Shown here: piece after piece, positions 51,181 to 60,705 of the stretch
Layout: the number at the start of each line of letters is the position of its first letter
Numbering within the stretch: the stretch's first letter is position 1
Assembly: GCF_001186365.1 (NCBI RefSeq)
Contig: NZ_LDTZ01000020.1
Coordinates: 1-64,000, forward strand
DNA: 64,000 nt
Direction: 5' to 3'
From: Gordonia jacobaea
Lineage (GTDB): Bacteria > Actinomycetota > Actinomycetes > Mycobacteriales > Mycobacteriaceae
Notes under the pieces: generated by a model
Told to the model about the DNA's origin: nothing
The model's input: the letters and a program-made list of their open reading frames with translations, nothing else
The model's database searches: none
Position numbers and translations under genes: made by a program

Positions 51181-52050
51181 GTGTCAGCGGTAGTCAACGA
51201 GCGGGAAGTTCCGCCACCACCCACGACGTCGGATTCGAGGTCGTTTCGGCGGGCGTTCAAGGACCTCTCGGACGGACTCCGCGCGAGGGAGCTCTGGGCG
51301 CTTCTCGGATGGCAGGACATCAAACAGCGGTATCGGCGTTCGGTGCTCGGACCGTTGTGGATCACGATCGCGACCGGCATCACGGCCGTGGCGATGGGTC
51401 TGCTGTATTCGCAGCTGTTCGACGAGGACATCACAACGTTCCTGCCGTACGTGACGCTCGGCTTCATCTTCTGGGGCTTCATCGAGGGATCGATTCTCGA
51501 CGGCTCGGAGGTGTTCGCCAAGAACGAGGGGTTGATCAAGCAGATCCCGTCACCGCTGTCGGTGCATGTCTACCGACTCGCGTGGCGGCAGCTCATCATC
51601 TTCGCGCACAACATCGTCATCTACCTGGTGCTGCTGGCGATCTTCTGGAAGCACATCCACCTGAGCTGGACCGTCGTGCTGATCATCCCGGCGATGATCC
51701 TGTTCGTCATCAACAGCGTGTGGGTCGCGATGGTCTTCGGCATCCTGACCACCCGATTCCGCGACATCGGACAGCTACTCAGCACCGCCGTGCGCCTGGT
51801 GTTCTTCATGACGCCGATCATCTGGAGCGCGTCGTCGCTGCACAAGGTCACCGGAGAGGGCTCGTCGCGGGCACGGATCTTCGAGATCAACCCGATGTTC
51901 CACTATCTCGAGATCACGCGCGGTCCGCTGCTCGGCGAATCGGTCGCCTTCTATCACTGGGCGATCGTCATCGGCTGCACCGTCGCGGGATGCCTTCTCG
52001 CCCTGTTCATCATGCGCAATTACCGCGCCCGAGTTCCGTATTGGGTGTGA
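51181..52050 (+). CDS. wzm: Galactan ABC exporter permease
   Basis: A 289-residue ABC-2 type membrane protein with six helices; the RELWALLGWQDIKQRYRRSVLGPLWITI segment is typical of Wzm/RfbA-type polysaccharide exporters (Rv3783 type). With the adjacent ATPase it probably flips decaprenyl-linked galactan across the membrane. GTG 51181; the ATPase gene follows after 3 bp. Confidence 0.92.
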   Translation: MSAVVNEREVPPPPTTSDSRSFRRAFKDLSDGLRARELWALLGWQDIKQRYRRSVLGPLWITIATGITAVAMGLLYSQLFDEDITTFLPYVTLGFIFWGFIEGSILDGSEVFAKNEGLIKQIPSPLSVHVYRLAWRQLIIFAHNIVIYLVLLAIFWKHIHLSWTVVLIIPAMILFVINSVWVAMVFGILTTRFRDIGQLLSTAVRLVFFMTPIIWSASSLHKVTGEGSSRARIFEINPMFHYLEITRGPLLGESVAFYHWAIVIGCTVAGCLLALFIMRNYRARVPYWV

Positions 52051-52053
52051 GTC

Positions 52054-52893
52054 GTGACCAGCTCCAGAGAACCTGAGATCAAGAACGACGCCGTCCGCGT
52101 CGACACCTGGGACGCCTGCGTCGACTTCCCCATCTTCGACGCCAAGACGCGGTCGCTGAAAAAGTCGGTGCTCGGTGCCGCGGGCGGCGTGATCGGCGCC
52201 AATGCGTCGAACGTGGTGGTTGTCGAAGCACTCAAGAACATCAACCTGCACCTCGAACACGGCGATCGCGTGGGGCTCGTCGGTCACAACGGTGCCGGTA
52301 AGTCGACGCTGCTGCGCTTGCTGTCGGGCATCTACGAACCGACGCGCGGCTCATGTCGGGTGAAGGGTCGCGTGGCCCCGGTCTTCGACCTCGGCGTCGG
52401 CATGGACCCGGAGATCTCCGGCTACGAGAACATCCTCATCCGCGGCATGTTCCTGGGCGTGAGCCGTAAGGAGATGCTGCGCAAGACCGACGAGATCGCG
52501 GAGTTCTCCGAGCTCGGCGACTACCTCAACATGCCGCTGCGCACCTACTCGACCGGTATGCGCGTGCGCCTCGCCCTGGGTGTGGTGACCAGCATCGATC
52601 CCGAGATCCTGATCCTCGACGAGGGCATCGGAGCCGTCGACGCGGAGTTCATGAAGAAGGCGCGTACGCGGCTGCAGTCGCTGGTCGAGCGCTCGGGAAT
52701 CCTGGTTTTCGCCAGTCACTCCAACGAGTTCTTGGCCCAACTGTGCGACCGCGCGCTCTGGATCGACCACGGCGAGATCCGGATGGACGGCGGGATCGAG
52801 GAGGTGGTCGGCGCCTACGAGGGTCCGACCGCCGCAGCGCACGTGCGCGAAGTGCTCGACGAGATGCATCGGACCGACGGCAAGCCCGCATGA
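52054..52893 (+). CDS. wzt: Galactan ABC exporter ATPase
   Basis: A 279-residue ABC ATPase. Walker A is GHNGAGKST, the signature is in YSTGMRVRLALG, and Walker B is LILDEGIGAVD (Asp-Glu). It lacks a C-terminal carbohydrate-binding domain, as in the mycobacterial Rv3781 type. Coupled to wzm and overlapping glfT1 by 4 bp (ATGA). Confidence 0.93.
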   Translation: MTSSREPEIKNDAVRVDTWDACVDFPIFDAKTRSLKKSVLGAAGGVIGANASNVVVVEALKNINLHLEHGDRVGLVGHNGAGKSTLLRLLSGIYEPTRGSCRVKGRVAPVFDLGVGMDPEISGYENILIRGMFLGVSRKEMLRKTDEIAEFSELGDYLNMPLRTYSTGMRVRLALGVVTSIDPEILILDEGIGAVDAEFMKKARTRLQSLVERSGILVFASHSNEFLAQLCDRALWIDHGEIRMDGGIEEVVGAYEGPTAAAHVREVLDEMHRTDGKPA

Positions 52894-53837
52894 GCGACTC
52901 CACGGGCTCGACCTCGCGCGTCATTGCCTCGCGTGTCATTGCCGTTGTGGTGACCCATCGTCGAGCGGAGTTGCTCGCCGAGTCGCTTGCCGTGGTCTCC
53001 GCACAGTCCCGACCTGTCGACCACCTCGTCGTCGTCGACAACGGCAACGAACAACAGGTCGCCGACCTCGTTGCCGCACAACCCATTCCGACGACCTACG
53101 TGGGTTCGCAGCGCAACCTCGGGGGCGCGGGCGGGTTTGCGCTCGGCATGTTGACCGCGCTGTCACTCGGCGCCGACTGGGTGTGGTGCGCCGACGATGA
53201 CGGACGCCCTGAGGACAGCGAAGTTTTGTCGACGCTGCTCGAGTGCGCCGCACGTCATCGGCTCGACGAGGTCTCACCCGTCGTCGTCAACATCGACGAC
53301 CCCGACACCCTCGCCTTCCCGTTGCGCCGCGGCGTGGCGTGGCGGCGCAAGCGGTCGGAGTTGTTCGAGGGCGACGGCGAGCCCGACGGCGACGACGACC
53401 TGCTGCCGGGCATCGCGTCGCTGTTCAACGGCGCACTGTTCTCTGCGCACGCGCTCGACGTCGTCGGCGTCCCCGACCTCCGGCTGTTCTTCCGCGGCGA
53501 CGAGGTCGAGGTGCACCGCCGCCTCGTGCGCTCCGGTTTACGTTTCGGCACGTGCCTGACCACGGCATATCTACACCCGTACGGCTCCGACGAGTTCCGC
53601 CCGATCCTCGGCGGCCGCATGCACACGCAGTATCCCGACAACTCGGTGAAGCGCTTCTTCACCTACCGCAACCGCGGCTTCCTCATGAACCAGCCCGGCA
53701 TGCGCAAATTGCTCCCACAGGAGTACGCACGATTCGGCTGGTACTTCCTGGTGCAGCAGCGCGACGTCGCGGGCTTCCGCGAGTGGTTCCGGCTGCAGCA
53801 ACTCGGCCGCCGCGAACGGTTCGTGCGGCCCGACTGA
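52890..53837 (+). CDS. glfT1: Galactofuranosyltransferase GlfT1
   Basis: A 315-residue GT2-like glycosyltransferase (Rv3782 type). VVVTHRRAELL opens the nucleotide fold, NLGGAGGF and WVWCADDDG (the DDD metal site) are present, and FRGDEVEVHRRLV is in the acceptor half. It adds the first galactofuranose residues to the arabinogalactan linker lipid. ATG 52890. Followed directly by 21-bp-family repeats. Confidence 0.92.
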   Translation: MSDSTGSTSRVIASRVIAVVVTHRRAELLAESLAVVSAQSRPVDHLVVVDNGNEQQVADLVAAQPIPTTYVGSQRNLGGAGGFALGMLTALSLGADWVWCADDDGRPEDSEVLSTLLECAARHRLDEVSPVVVNIDDPDTLAFPLRRGVAWRRKRSELFEGDGEPDGDDDLLPGIASLFNGALFSAHALDVVGVPDLRLFFRGDEVEVHRRLVRSGLRFGTCLTTAYLHPYGSDEFRPILGGRMHTQYPDNSVKRFFTYRNRGFLMNQPGMRKLLPQEYARFGWYFLVQQRDVAGFREWFRLQQLGRRERFVRPD

Positions 53838-53960
53838 CGTCGATTGGGCGCTTCGTCGCGTCGAGTGGGCGCTTCGTCGTGCCGAGTGGGCGCTCTAGCC
53901 TGCCGACAGTGCGCTTCGTCTCATCGACTGGGCGCTTCGTCGTGCCGAATGGGCGCAATT
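53838..53960. repeat. 21-bp-family repeats after glfT1 (reverse orientation)
   Basis: Five 21-bp units of GTCGAGTGGGCGCTTCGTC type begin on the base after the glfT1 stop, plus a partial unit. They are the reverse complement of the GCGCCCAGTCGAC family. The remaining 70 bp up to the next gene hold no clear structure. Confidence 0.92.
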
Positions 53961-54031
53961 CGCCGACCACCCTCGCCGAAACTAGAACGTGTTCTACTCT
54001 GTGATCAGACACCGATCCACAGGGGAGACAC

Positions 54032-54910
54032 ATGCGGTTCACCTTCGCCGAGGCGATGACAGATCCCAGCTTCTACGCACCACTCGCCCAGGCGGCCGAG
54101 GAGGCCGGGTACGCGGGGTTCACGATTCCCGACTCGCTCGCGTACCCAGAGGAGTCCGACGCCACCTATCCGTACACGCCGGACGGCAATCGTGAGTTCC
54201 TCGACGGCAAGGCGTTCATCGAGACGTTCATCGAGGCCGCGGCGCTCGGTGCCGTCACGTCGACGATCCGCTTCACGCCGTTCGTTCTCAAACTCCCCGT
54301 GCGACCGCCGGCGCTGGTGGCCAAGCAGGCGAGTTCTGTTGCGTACCTGACAAACAACCGACTCGCACTAGGCGTCGGCACCAGCCCGTGGCCGGAGGAC
54401 TATGAGTTCATGGGCGTCGACTTCGCGCGACGTGGCAAGCGCATGGACGAATGCATGGACATCTTCCGTGGCCTGACGTCGGGTGAATACTTCGAATTCC
54501 ACGGCGAGTTCTACGACATTCCACGCATCAAGATGACCCCCGCACCCACAGAGCCGATCCCACTCCTCGTCGGAGGGCACGCCGACGCCGCGCTGCGTCG
54601 AGCCGTGATCCGAGGCGACGGATGGATGCACGGAGGCGGCCCCGCGGAGGAACTCGACGCCCTGCTCGACAAGATCACCGACATCCGCAAAGCGGAGGGA
54701 AAACTCAACGACCCCTTCGAGATCCACGTCATCTCACTCGACGCCTATACGGTCGACGGATGTAAGAGGTTGGAGGACAAGGGAATCACCGATGTGATCG
54801 TCGGCTTCCGCCTTCCGTACGTGATGGGCGACGACACCGAGCCGCTCGCGACCAAGATCGACCATCTGAACGCCTACGCCGAGAACGTGATCGCGAAGGT
54901 GAACGGCTGA
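54032..54910 (+). CDS. LLM-class F420-type oxidoreductase
   Basis: A 292-residue TIM-barrel luciferase-like monooxygenase family protein. The N-terminal FTFAEAMTDPSFYAPLAQAAEEAGYAGFTIPD, the RPPALVAKQASSVAYLTNNRLALGVGTSPWPEDYEFMGVDFARRGKRMDE block and the HADAALRRAVIRGDGW region fit F420-dependent members. Substrate unknown. ATG 54032. Its TGA lies inside a 21-bp repeat unit. Confidence 0.88.
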   Translation: MRFTFAEAMTDPSFYAPLAQAAEEAGYAGFTIPDSLAYPEESDATYPYTPDGNREFLDGKAFIETFIEAAALGAVTSTIRFTPFVLKLPVRPPALVAKQASSVAYLTNNRLALGVGTSPWPEDYEFMGVDFARRGKRMDECMDIFRGLTSGEYFEFHGEFYDIPRIKMTPAPTEPIPLLVGGHADAALRRAVIRGDGWMHGGGPAEELDALLDKITDIRKAEGKLNDPFEIHVISLDAYTVDGCKRLEDKGITDVIVGFRLPYVMGDDTEPLATKIDHLNAYAENVIAKVNG

Positions 54911-55027
54911 CGCACAGTCGGCACGCTGGAGCGCCCAGTCGGCACGACGTGACGCACGGTCGACGCGCTGGAGCGCCCACTCGACGGGATGAGGCGCCCA
55001 GTCGACGCGCTCAAGCGCCCAGTCGAC
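54902..55027. repeat. 21-bp-family repeats after the LLM gene
   Basis: Six units of the GCGCCCAGTCGAC family between convergent genes; the first overlaps the last codons and stop of the LLM gene. First halves vary, for example GGGATGAG and ACGACGTGAC, several with a stop codon in one frame. Confidence 0.92.
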
Positions 55028-55037
55028 ACGCTCGACG

Positions 55038-56594
55038 TCAGCGGCGCATCTCGACGACCTGCGTGTTGTTGAAGGGAACCTGGCGCACGACGTGCAGTCC
55101 GGCGGCCGAAAGTTGTTGGTAGAGCGGCGTCGAGGTGAAGTGGCTGGGTGAGAACACCCAGTAGCCGATGGCGCCGGGGTAGGCGACGTAGCCGTGGTCG
55201 CGGTCCTTGTCGGTGATCACCCACATCACCTGGCACTGCTCGGCGAACCGTCGATAGACGGCGACGGGTTTGTCGCCGTCCCAGAGCACGTCCCCGTGGA
55301 TCGCGTCGACCGAGGGGCCGACGTCGCGCAGTCCCACGAAGTCGTCGGGCTTGGCGCGCAGGACGACTCGCTGCGAGACCGGGCTCCACGTCGGCGCGGT
55401 GGAGAACGCGACGCAGTCGCCGGAATGTGCGTTCGAGCCGATGAAGTCGGCGGCCTCGGAGAAGTCGGTGCCGCCGAGTCGGCCGTACGCGCTGCGGTCG
55501 GCGAGGTACGTCGGCGTTGCGGCCGCGGCCAGAACCACGACGAGAAGCGCTGCCACCCACACACGGTCGCGAGCGATCTGACACACCGCCCACGCCAGGA
55601 TCAGCGCCAGCCCACCGGCTGTGAAGATCAGGTAGCGGGGTGTGTAGACGGCGTCGACCAACCACGAGAACACGAACACCAGTGCCGCGGGCACGAAGAC
55701 CCACAGCAGTCCGATGACCAGGGTCGACCATCGCCCGCGGGCACCGAGGACAGCAGCGGCGGCGAGTCCTGCCACCACGACGACAGCGCCGACGATGAGG
55801 AAAATGGTTGCGCCGTCGAAGAACTCGAATCGTGCATAGTTGCCGAGCGTCCGTGGCGACATCTGCTCGACCCACGAGATCTGCGCCCGTTGCGAGACGA
55901 AGACGCGCGCGAATGGCGCGACAAGTGCGCACACGATAATCGCGGAGATGACGAAAGCGCCTACCGTCCAGCGTAATCGCGACCTATCTCGCCCCCGACC
56001 CTTCATCAGCACGATCAGCAGGTGCACGGAGAGCAGCATGATGGTGAAGAAGAACCACACCACACCGACGACAGAGACCGCGACGTATGCCGCCCACCAC
56101 CCCCAGCGTCGTCGCCGAGAGGCACCGTCGTCGACGTCGAGCGCGATAAGCAGGACCAGCGTCATGGCGATCCCGAAAGCGATTGTGCCGGCATAGGATC
56201 GGGCCTCAGAGCCCGCCCAGGTCGTGCGCGGCAGACACAGGAGCACCAGGCCGGCGATCACGCCAAAACGTGTGTCCCACAGTCGGGTACCGAGAACGAC
56301 GAGCAGGCCTGCTGCGACACCGACCGCCAATGCGGACGGGAACCTCAGCGAGAACTCCGACAGCCCGAACACCTTGGTCCACACATGCATGCACAGGTAG
56401 TAGAGCGCGTGCACGGCATCGATCTGAGCGAGCAGATCCCACATCGCCGACAGTGGACGGTGCACCGCAGACACCGTCGCGGCCTCGTCGTACCAGAGCG
56501 ACGGACGCCAGGAACCGTACGCGCACAACACCACTCCAAAGATCCCGACCACCAGTGCGGGTCGGGCGGAGCGGAGTCGTTCAGTCGCCGTCAA
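55038..56594 (-). CDS. GT-C type glycosyltransferase (family 39-like)
   Basis: A 518-residue polytopic protein with ten or more helices and the first-loop acidic motif SLWYDEAATVSAV of GT-C enzymes using polyprenyl-phosphate sugars. It falls near the Rv3779 position relative to neighbours, so a mannosyl- or arabinosyltransferase is plausible. TTG 56594, overlapping the end of glfT2 by 14 bp, so co-translated with it. Confidence 0.82.
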   Translation of the reverse strand: MTATERLRSARPALVVGIFGVVLCAYGSWRPSLWYDEAATVSAVHRPLSAMWDLLAQIDAVHALYYLCMHVWTKVFGLSEFSLRFPSALAVGVAAGLLVVLGTRLWDTRFGVIAGLVLLCLPRTTWAGSEARSYAGTIAFGIAMTLVLLIALDVDDGASRRRRWGWWAAYVAVSVVGVVWFFFTIMLLSVHLLIVLMKGRGRDRSRLRWTVGAFVISAIIVCALVAPFARVFVSQRAQISWVEQMSPRTLGNYARFEFFDGATIFLIVGAVVVVAGLAAAAVLGARGRWSTLVIGLLWVFVPAALVFVFSWLVDAVYTPRYLIFTAGGLALILAWAVCQIARDRVWVAALLVVVLAAAATPTYLADRSAYGRLGGTDFSEAADFIGSNAHSGDCVAFSTAPTWSPVSQRVVLRAKPDDFVGLRDVGPSVDAIHGDVLWDGDKPVAVYRRFAEQCQVMWVITDKDRDHGYVAYPGAIGYWVFSPSHFTSTPLYQQLSAAGLHVVRQVPFNNTQVVEMRR

Positions 56595-58485
56595 ACAATC
56601 TCGTCCAGTTCTCGCGACTCGTCAGTTCGGGCATTGCCTGTCGCCACCCGTCGGCGACGTCGAGTCCGTCACGACGCAGTTCGAGGCACAACTGTGCGAG
56701 TTCTCGTCCGAGCCGGACCGCGATCTGCTTGTCGCGCCGCCTGACTCGTACACCCGTCTGCGACGAATCGGTGACGATGGCCGACGAGAAGAGCCCTACG
56801 TGCCACCACCGTCCGTCGTCGGCAGAAATGGAGACGGGTGCTGGCGATACCCGGCCGAGCCATTGCTGCACAGCACGTTTGACCAGCACGCGAGTCTCTT
56901 TGTCTTCGTCCGGCAGCGGTCCGCGGCGTGAGATCCTCGTGTTGGGATCGGCGTCGACGAACACGTCGGCGCTGTCGCGGATGACCGTGTCCGGATACTG
57001 CGCACGCAGTTCCTTCAACTCGGACAGCTTCGACATTCCGCCGTCGTCGAGGATCGACGGTCCGCGCAGGAAATCACGAACGGCCAGAAGGAAAGTCGCG
57101 GCGAGGCCGTAGCGCATGGAGACGATGTGCGCGCCGACCTCCTTGGCGATGACGGTCGCGAGGTGCTTCGGGTCGTACGGCCCGTGGATCGCCGCGACGA
57201 TGAGCGCGTTACGCCAACTGAAGTAGCGCGACCAGTCGTCGTAGTCCTTGAGGTGGAAGTCGGCGTGCCAGACGCCCGCGTTGGGCAGCGTGACCGTCGG
57301 AAAACCGTTGCGGCGCGCGCGAATACCGAACTCGATGTCGTCCCACTGGAAGAACAGCGGCAGCGAGAGTCCAGCCGCATAGACAGCCTCGACCGGGAGC
57401 AGGCACGACCACCAACCGTTCCATCCGGCGTCGGTGCGCGCGTCCTGTTGCTTCTCGAGCGCGTTCAGTCCCTGCTTGCCGTACGCACCGGGACGTCCGG
57501 CCTTGAGCTCGTCGAGCGCTTCCCACTCGCCGGTCATGTGCACCCGGTAGGTCTCCGACGCCAGCAACATCTGCGAACCGACGAGCATCGGTCGCGCCGT
57601 GCTGTTGGCAAAGGAGGTCAGCCGGAGGATGGACTCGGGTTCGCACGTGATGTCGTCGTCCATCACGACGATGTCGGTGTCGTGGCTGCCGCCCTTGGTG
57701 ACCTCGTGGATACCGCGGTTGAATCCTCCCGCGCCGCCGAGGTTGGGCTGAGTGATGTAGTGCAGACGGTCGCCGAGTACCGCGGTGACCTCGCTGAACC
57801 GCGCCTGGTCGGCGACACGGTCGGTGCCCTGGTCGACGACGTACACGGCGGCGACCCTCTCGAGCACGACGGGATCGGATGCGAGCGCCAACACTGTCGC
57901 CACCGCGTCGGCCGGACGGTTGTGCGTGCACATGACGACAGACACGGGCCGGTCACGGACCCGAGAGTCCACGCTCCACTCGACACCGGAGATGCTTGCC
58001 GGCCCGTCGATGGCGGTCAACTCGAACCAGAGGGCTCCACCGTCGATGAATCGCTTGACGTCGAGGTCGAAGCTCACATGGCCCTGTCCGGAGACCTCCG
58101 CGGTCTGCACCGGACGTTCGCGACCGCTGATGTCGGAGGCACGGATGTCGATCCGCAGCGTCGTGCCGGGTGCGCAGTCGTGGTCGAACTCGAGGCGGAC
58201 GGACCGCACGCGGGTGTAGCTCTGCCAGAAGGCTGCGGGAAAACGTCCGAAGTAGGTGTTCGCCGACAGTCGCGCCCCGGGTCCGAGATGAGCTCTGCGG
58301 CGATCGAGTCGCACCCTGGAGAGGTCGGTGTCGGCGTACATCCCCGGCTCGATCCGGGTATCCGGACCGGTGAACAGCGTGCGCTGGACGAGCAGGCGGC
58401 CCGAAGGAGAATTGGTCATCTCGCGCAAATCAGACGGGTCCGTGTGCGGGGTATCGGTCGTGGTCGGCTGTGCTGCTGTCGACAT
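56581..58485 (-). CDS. glfT2: Galactofuranosyltransferase GlfT2
   Basis: A 634-residue bifunctional UDP-galactofuranosyl transferase that polymerises galactan with alternating 5- and 6-linkages. An N-terminal beta-barrel domain (residues 30-190) precedes the GT-A fold: VVMCTHNRPADAV, NLGGAGGFNRG, the VVMDDDI metal site, QWDDIEFG (catalytic WDD) and GVWHADFHLKDYDDW. The C-terminal helical domain has RDFLRGPSILDDGGMSKLSELKEL. I start it at ATG 58485. Confidence 0.96.
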   Translation of the reverse strand: MSTAAQPTTTDTPHTDPSDLREMTNSPSGRLLVQRTLFTGPDTRIEPGMYADTDLSRVRLDRRRAHLGPGARLSANTYFGRFPAAFWQSYTRVRSVRLEFDHDCAPGTTLRIDIRASDISGRERPVQTAEVSGQGHVSFDLDVKRFIDGGALWFELTAIDGPASISGVEWSVDSRVRDRPVSVVMCTHNRPADAVATVLALASDPVVLERVAAVYVVDQGTDRVADQARFSEVTAVLGDRLHYITQPNLGGAGGFNRGIHEVTKGGSHDTDIVVMDDDITCEPESILRLTSFANSTARPMLVGSQMLLASETYRVHMTGEWEALDELKAGRPGAYGKQGLNALEKQQDARTDAGWNGWWSCLLPVEAVYAAGLSLPLFFQWDDIEFGIRARRNGFPTVTLPNAGVWHADFHLKDYDDWSRYFSWRNALIVAAIHGPYDPKHLATVIAKEVGAHIVSMRYGLAATFLLAVRDFLRGPSILDDGGMSKLSELKELRAQYPDTVIRDSADVFVDADPNTRISRRGPLPDEDKETRVLVKRAVQQWLGRVSPAPVSISADDGRWWHVGLFSSAIVTDSSQTGVRVRRRDKQIAVRLGRELAQLCLELRRDGLDVADGWRQAMPELTSRENWTRLFDGD

Positions 58486-58733
58486 TGCATCCCATTCATC
58501 TCTTCGGGGGCTCTCGCGCCACACGTGTCGGCCCCGACGGCCACAGTAACCCAAGGCCTGTGAACACCCTGTCACTGACACCTGAACACCACTGCTGCAC
58601 AAGTCGGCGCCGTCGCAACGCATTCGGTCGAATCGGGCTGACCATCGCGACCGAACTCGCGTATCAGTTCTGTCGGGCCCTCGGACACACGCGTTACATG
58701 TCGTTCGTGCGACCGACAGCTACCGTCACGTCC

Positions 58734-60161
58734 TCAGCGGAGCCCGGCCAGCGCGGCCTGGGCGGCACCGAAGCCGCACATTCCATGCGCTCCACCACCG
58801 GGTGGCGTCGCGGCCGAGCACAGGTACACGCCGTCGGCTCCCGTCGAGTACGGCGACGGCGTGAGGCGTGGTCGGGCGACGAGGTGCACGAGGTCGTTGC
58901 GTCCGCCGCCGATGTCGCCGCCGGGATAGTTCGGATTCGACCGTTCCAGTTCGGCAGGCGTCGTCGCACGGACCGCGACGATCCTGTTGCGGAAGCCCGG
59001 AGCGAAGCGCTCGATCTGTGAGGTCACATACTCGGTCGCGTCGCCCGAATATCCCTGCGGCACATGGGCATAGGCCCACAGCGGCTTGAGACTCCCCGAC
59101 GCTCGACTCTCGTCGGCGACCCACTGCTGCCCGACGAGGGTGAACGGACGACGAGGCATCCGTCCCGCGACGACGTCGACTTCGGCCTTCGCGATGTCCG
59201 ACGCCTCGCCGCCGAGGTGCACGGTGCCCGCGCGAGCGCAGTCACGCGCCGTCCAGCCGACCTCGTCGTCGATCACGTAGTCGACCTTGAACGCCGCCGG
59301 GCCGCGCCGCCATCGCCGATACGACCGAGCGACGCGTGCGGGCTGGCGCGCACCGAGGATGTCGGCGGCTGAGCCCGGCATGACGTCGAGGATCACGATG
59401 TCGGCGGGGATCTGCGCAACGTCGGAGACGGTGTGTCCGGTCTCAATAGTGCCGCCGAGCGAGCGCAGCAGTCCGGCGAGCGCGGTCGTGATCGCCGACG
59501 ACCCGCCGACCGCGACCGGCCAGCCACCGTGGTGGCCCGCTGCGGTCAGCATAAGTCCGGCAGCAGAGCTTCCCGGAAGGTCGAGGCGGGTGAAACCGTG
59601 CGCGGCCATGCCGGTGAACAGAGCGCCCGCATGCGGACCGAGGAAGCGGGCAAGGGCCGTCGCAGGCATCAGCGCGGGCAACCCGAAACGCGCCAGCAGC
59701 AGCGGGTGCTGCGGCAGCGCCAGCATCGGCGATAGCACGTCGTCGGCGACCTCGGGGAAGTGCGTCGAGACCTTGCCGAGCAGCCCGATCCATCGGTCGC
59801 CCGCCCCGGGGAATCCCGCGGCGGCGAAACCGGCGGCGGTGCGCTCGATGTCGCGGAACAGAAGTGCAGCGCTGCCGTCGTCGCGCGGGTGCGCACAGTC
59901 GATGTCGGGCCAGGACCAGCGCAGTCCGTGCTCGGCGAGGGGCAGGGTGCGCAGATAGGGCGACGACGTCCCCAGCGGATGGAACGCAGAGCAATGGTCG
60001 ACGATGACCTCGGGAAACTCGTCGTCGAACGGACCCGACCGCGTGCCGCCGCCTATCGTGTCTGCACCCTCGAGGACCGTGACGTCGAGCCCCGCCTGCG
60101 CGAGTCGGACCGCTGCCGACAACCCGTTCGGGCCTGCGCCGACGACAACCGCGGTCGGCAT
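58734..60161 (-). CDS. FAD-dependent oxidoreductase, phytoene-dehydrogenase-like
   Basis: A 475-residue protein. The FAD motif GAGPNGLSAAVRLAQAGLDVTVLE is at residues 8-32, followed by GGGTRSG, and the C-terminal PPGGGAHGMCGFGAAQAAL is the second FAD-binding region of CrtI/RetSat-like enzymes. Probably membrane-associated lipid desaturase or isomerase; the substrate is unknown. ATG 60161 is 2 nt after the gtrA stop. The longer frame upstream is gtrA in another frame. Confidence 0.88.
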   Translation of the reverse strand: MPTAVVVGAGPNGLSAAVRLAQAGLDVTVLEGADTIGGGTRSGPFDDEFPEVIVDHCSAFHPLGTSSPYLRTLPLAEHGLRWSWPDIDCAHPRDDGSAALLFRDIERTAAGFAAAGFPGAGDRWIGLLGKVSTHFPEVADDVLSPMLALPQHPLLLARFGLPALMPATALARFLGPHAGALFTGMAAHGFTRLDLPGSSAAGLMLTAAGHHGGWPVAVGGSSAITTALAGLLRSLGGTIETGHTVSDVAQIPADIVILDVMPGSAADILGARQPARVARSYRRWRRGPAAFKVDYVIDDEVGWTARDCARAGTVHLGGEASDIAKAEVDVVAGRMPRRPFTLVGQQWVADESRASGSLKPLWAYAHVPQGYSGDATEYVTSQIERFAPGFRNRIVAVRATTPAELERSNPNYPGGDIGGGRNDLVHLVARPRLTPSPYSTGADGVYLCSAATPPGGGAHGMCGFGAAQAALAGLR

Positions 60162-60163
60162 GA

Positions 60164-60670
60164 CTATGTGACTCGGAAGATGACGGTGCGCTGCACCACG
60201 AAGTTGATGACCGTCGCCGTGCCCTGCGCGATCACATAGGCAATGAGGCTGTTGAGGAACGTGTGCTCCCAGACGTGCGCCAGCCAGGTGTAGATGCCGA
60301 CGTTGACGAAGAACGTGCAGCAGTAGAGCAGTGCGACCGCGATGAACCGAGCCGCACTCGGCGATGCGCGGAATGTCCAGCGACGGTTGATGATGTACGC
60401 ACAGGTGGTGCCGCAGATGAAGCCGACGGCCTTCGACACCACGGGCGGCAACCCGAAACCGAACTGCAGGATCGTGGTCAGCCCGAAGTCGAGGATGCCG
60501 GAGATCACGCCGCTGATGACGAACCGAAGTATCTGGGTCTTCAGCGAAACGTCGGTCGAGGCCTCCGCATCGTCGACGGGTAGTTCGATCGGCGTCGGCG
60601 CGTGGCGCGTCTTGAAGTCTTCGTGCCGCGACTTGTGGTCGTGCCCGTCGTCGGAGGTTGCGTCTTGCAC
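60164..60670 (-). CDS. GtrA-family membrane protein (Rv3789 type)
   Basis: A 168-residue protein with a hydrophilic, His/Asp-rich N-terminus (residues 1-45) and four helices; RFVISGVISGILDFGLTTILQ and KAVGFICGTTCAYIINRRWTF are GtrA hallmarks. In Mtb this gene sits next to dprE1 and is linked to arabinan precursor export or synthase recruitment. Here other genes lie between it and dprE1. Confidence 0.92.
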   Translation of the reverse strand: MQDATSDDGHDHKSRHEDFKTRHAPTPIELPVDDAEASTDVSLKTQILRFVISGVISGILDFGLTTILQFGFGLPPVVSKAVGFICGTTCAYIINRRWTFRASPSAARFIAVALLYCCTFFVNVGIYTWLAHVWEHTFLNSLIAYVIAQGTATVINFVVQRTVIFRVT

Positions 60671-60705
60671 CCTGCCACCCTAGACGGTGCCCGGCAGGCT
60701 CTGTT

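Noticed and set aside
53243..54004. Arg-rich 253-residue frame over glfT1 and the repeats
   Set aside because: It is a shadow frame of glfT1 that continues through the 21-bp repeats and has no start signal or motif.
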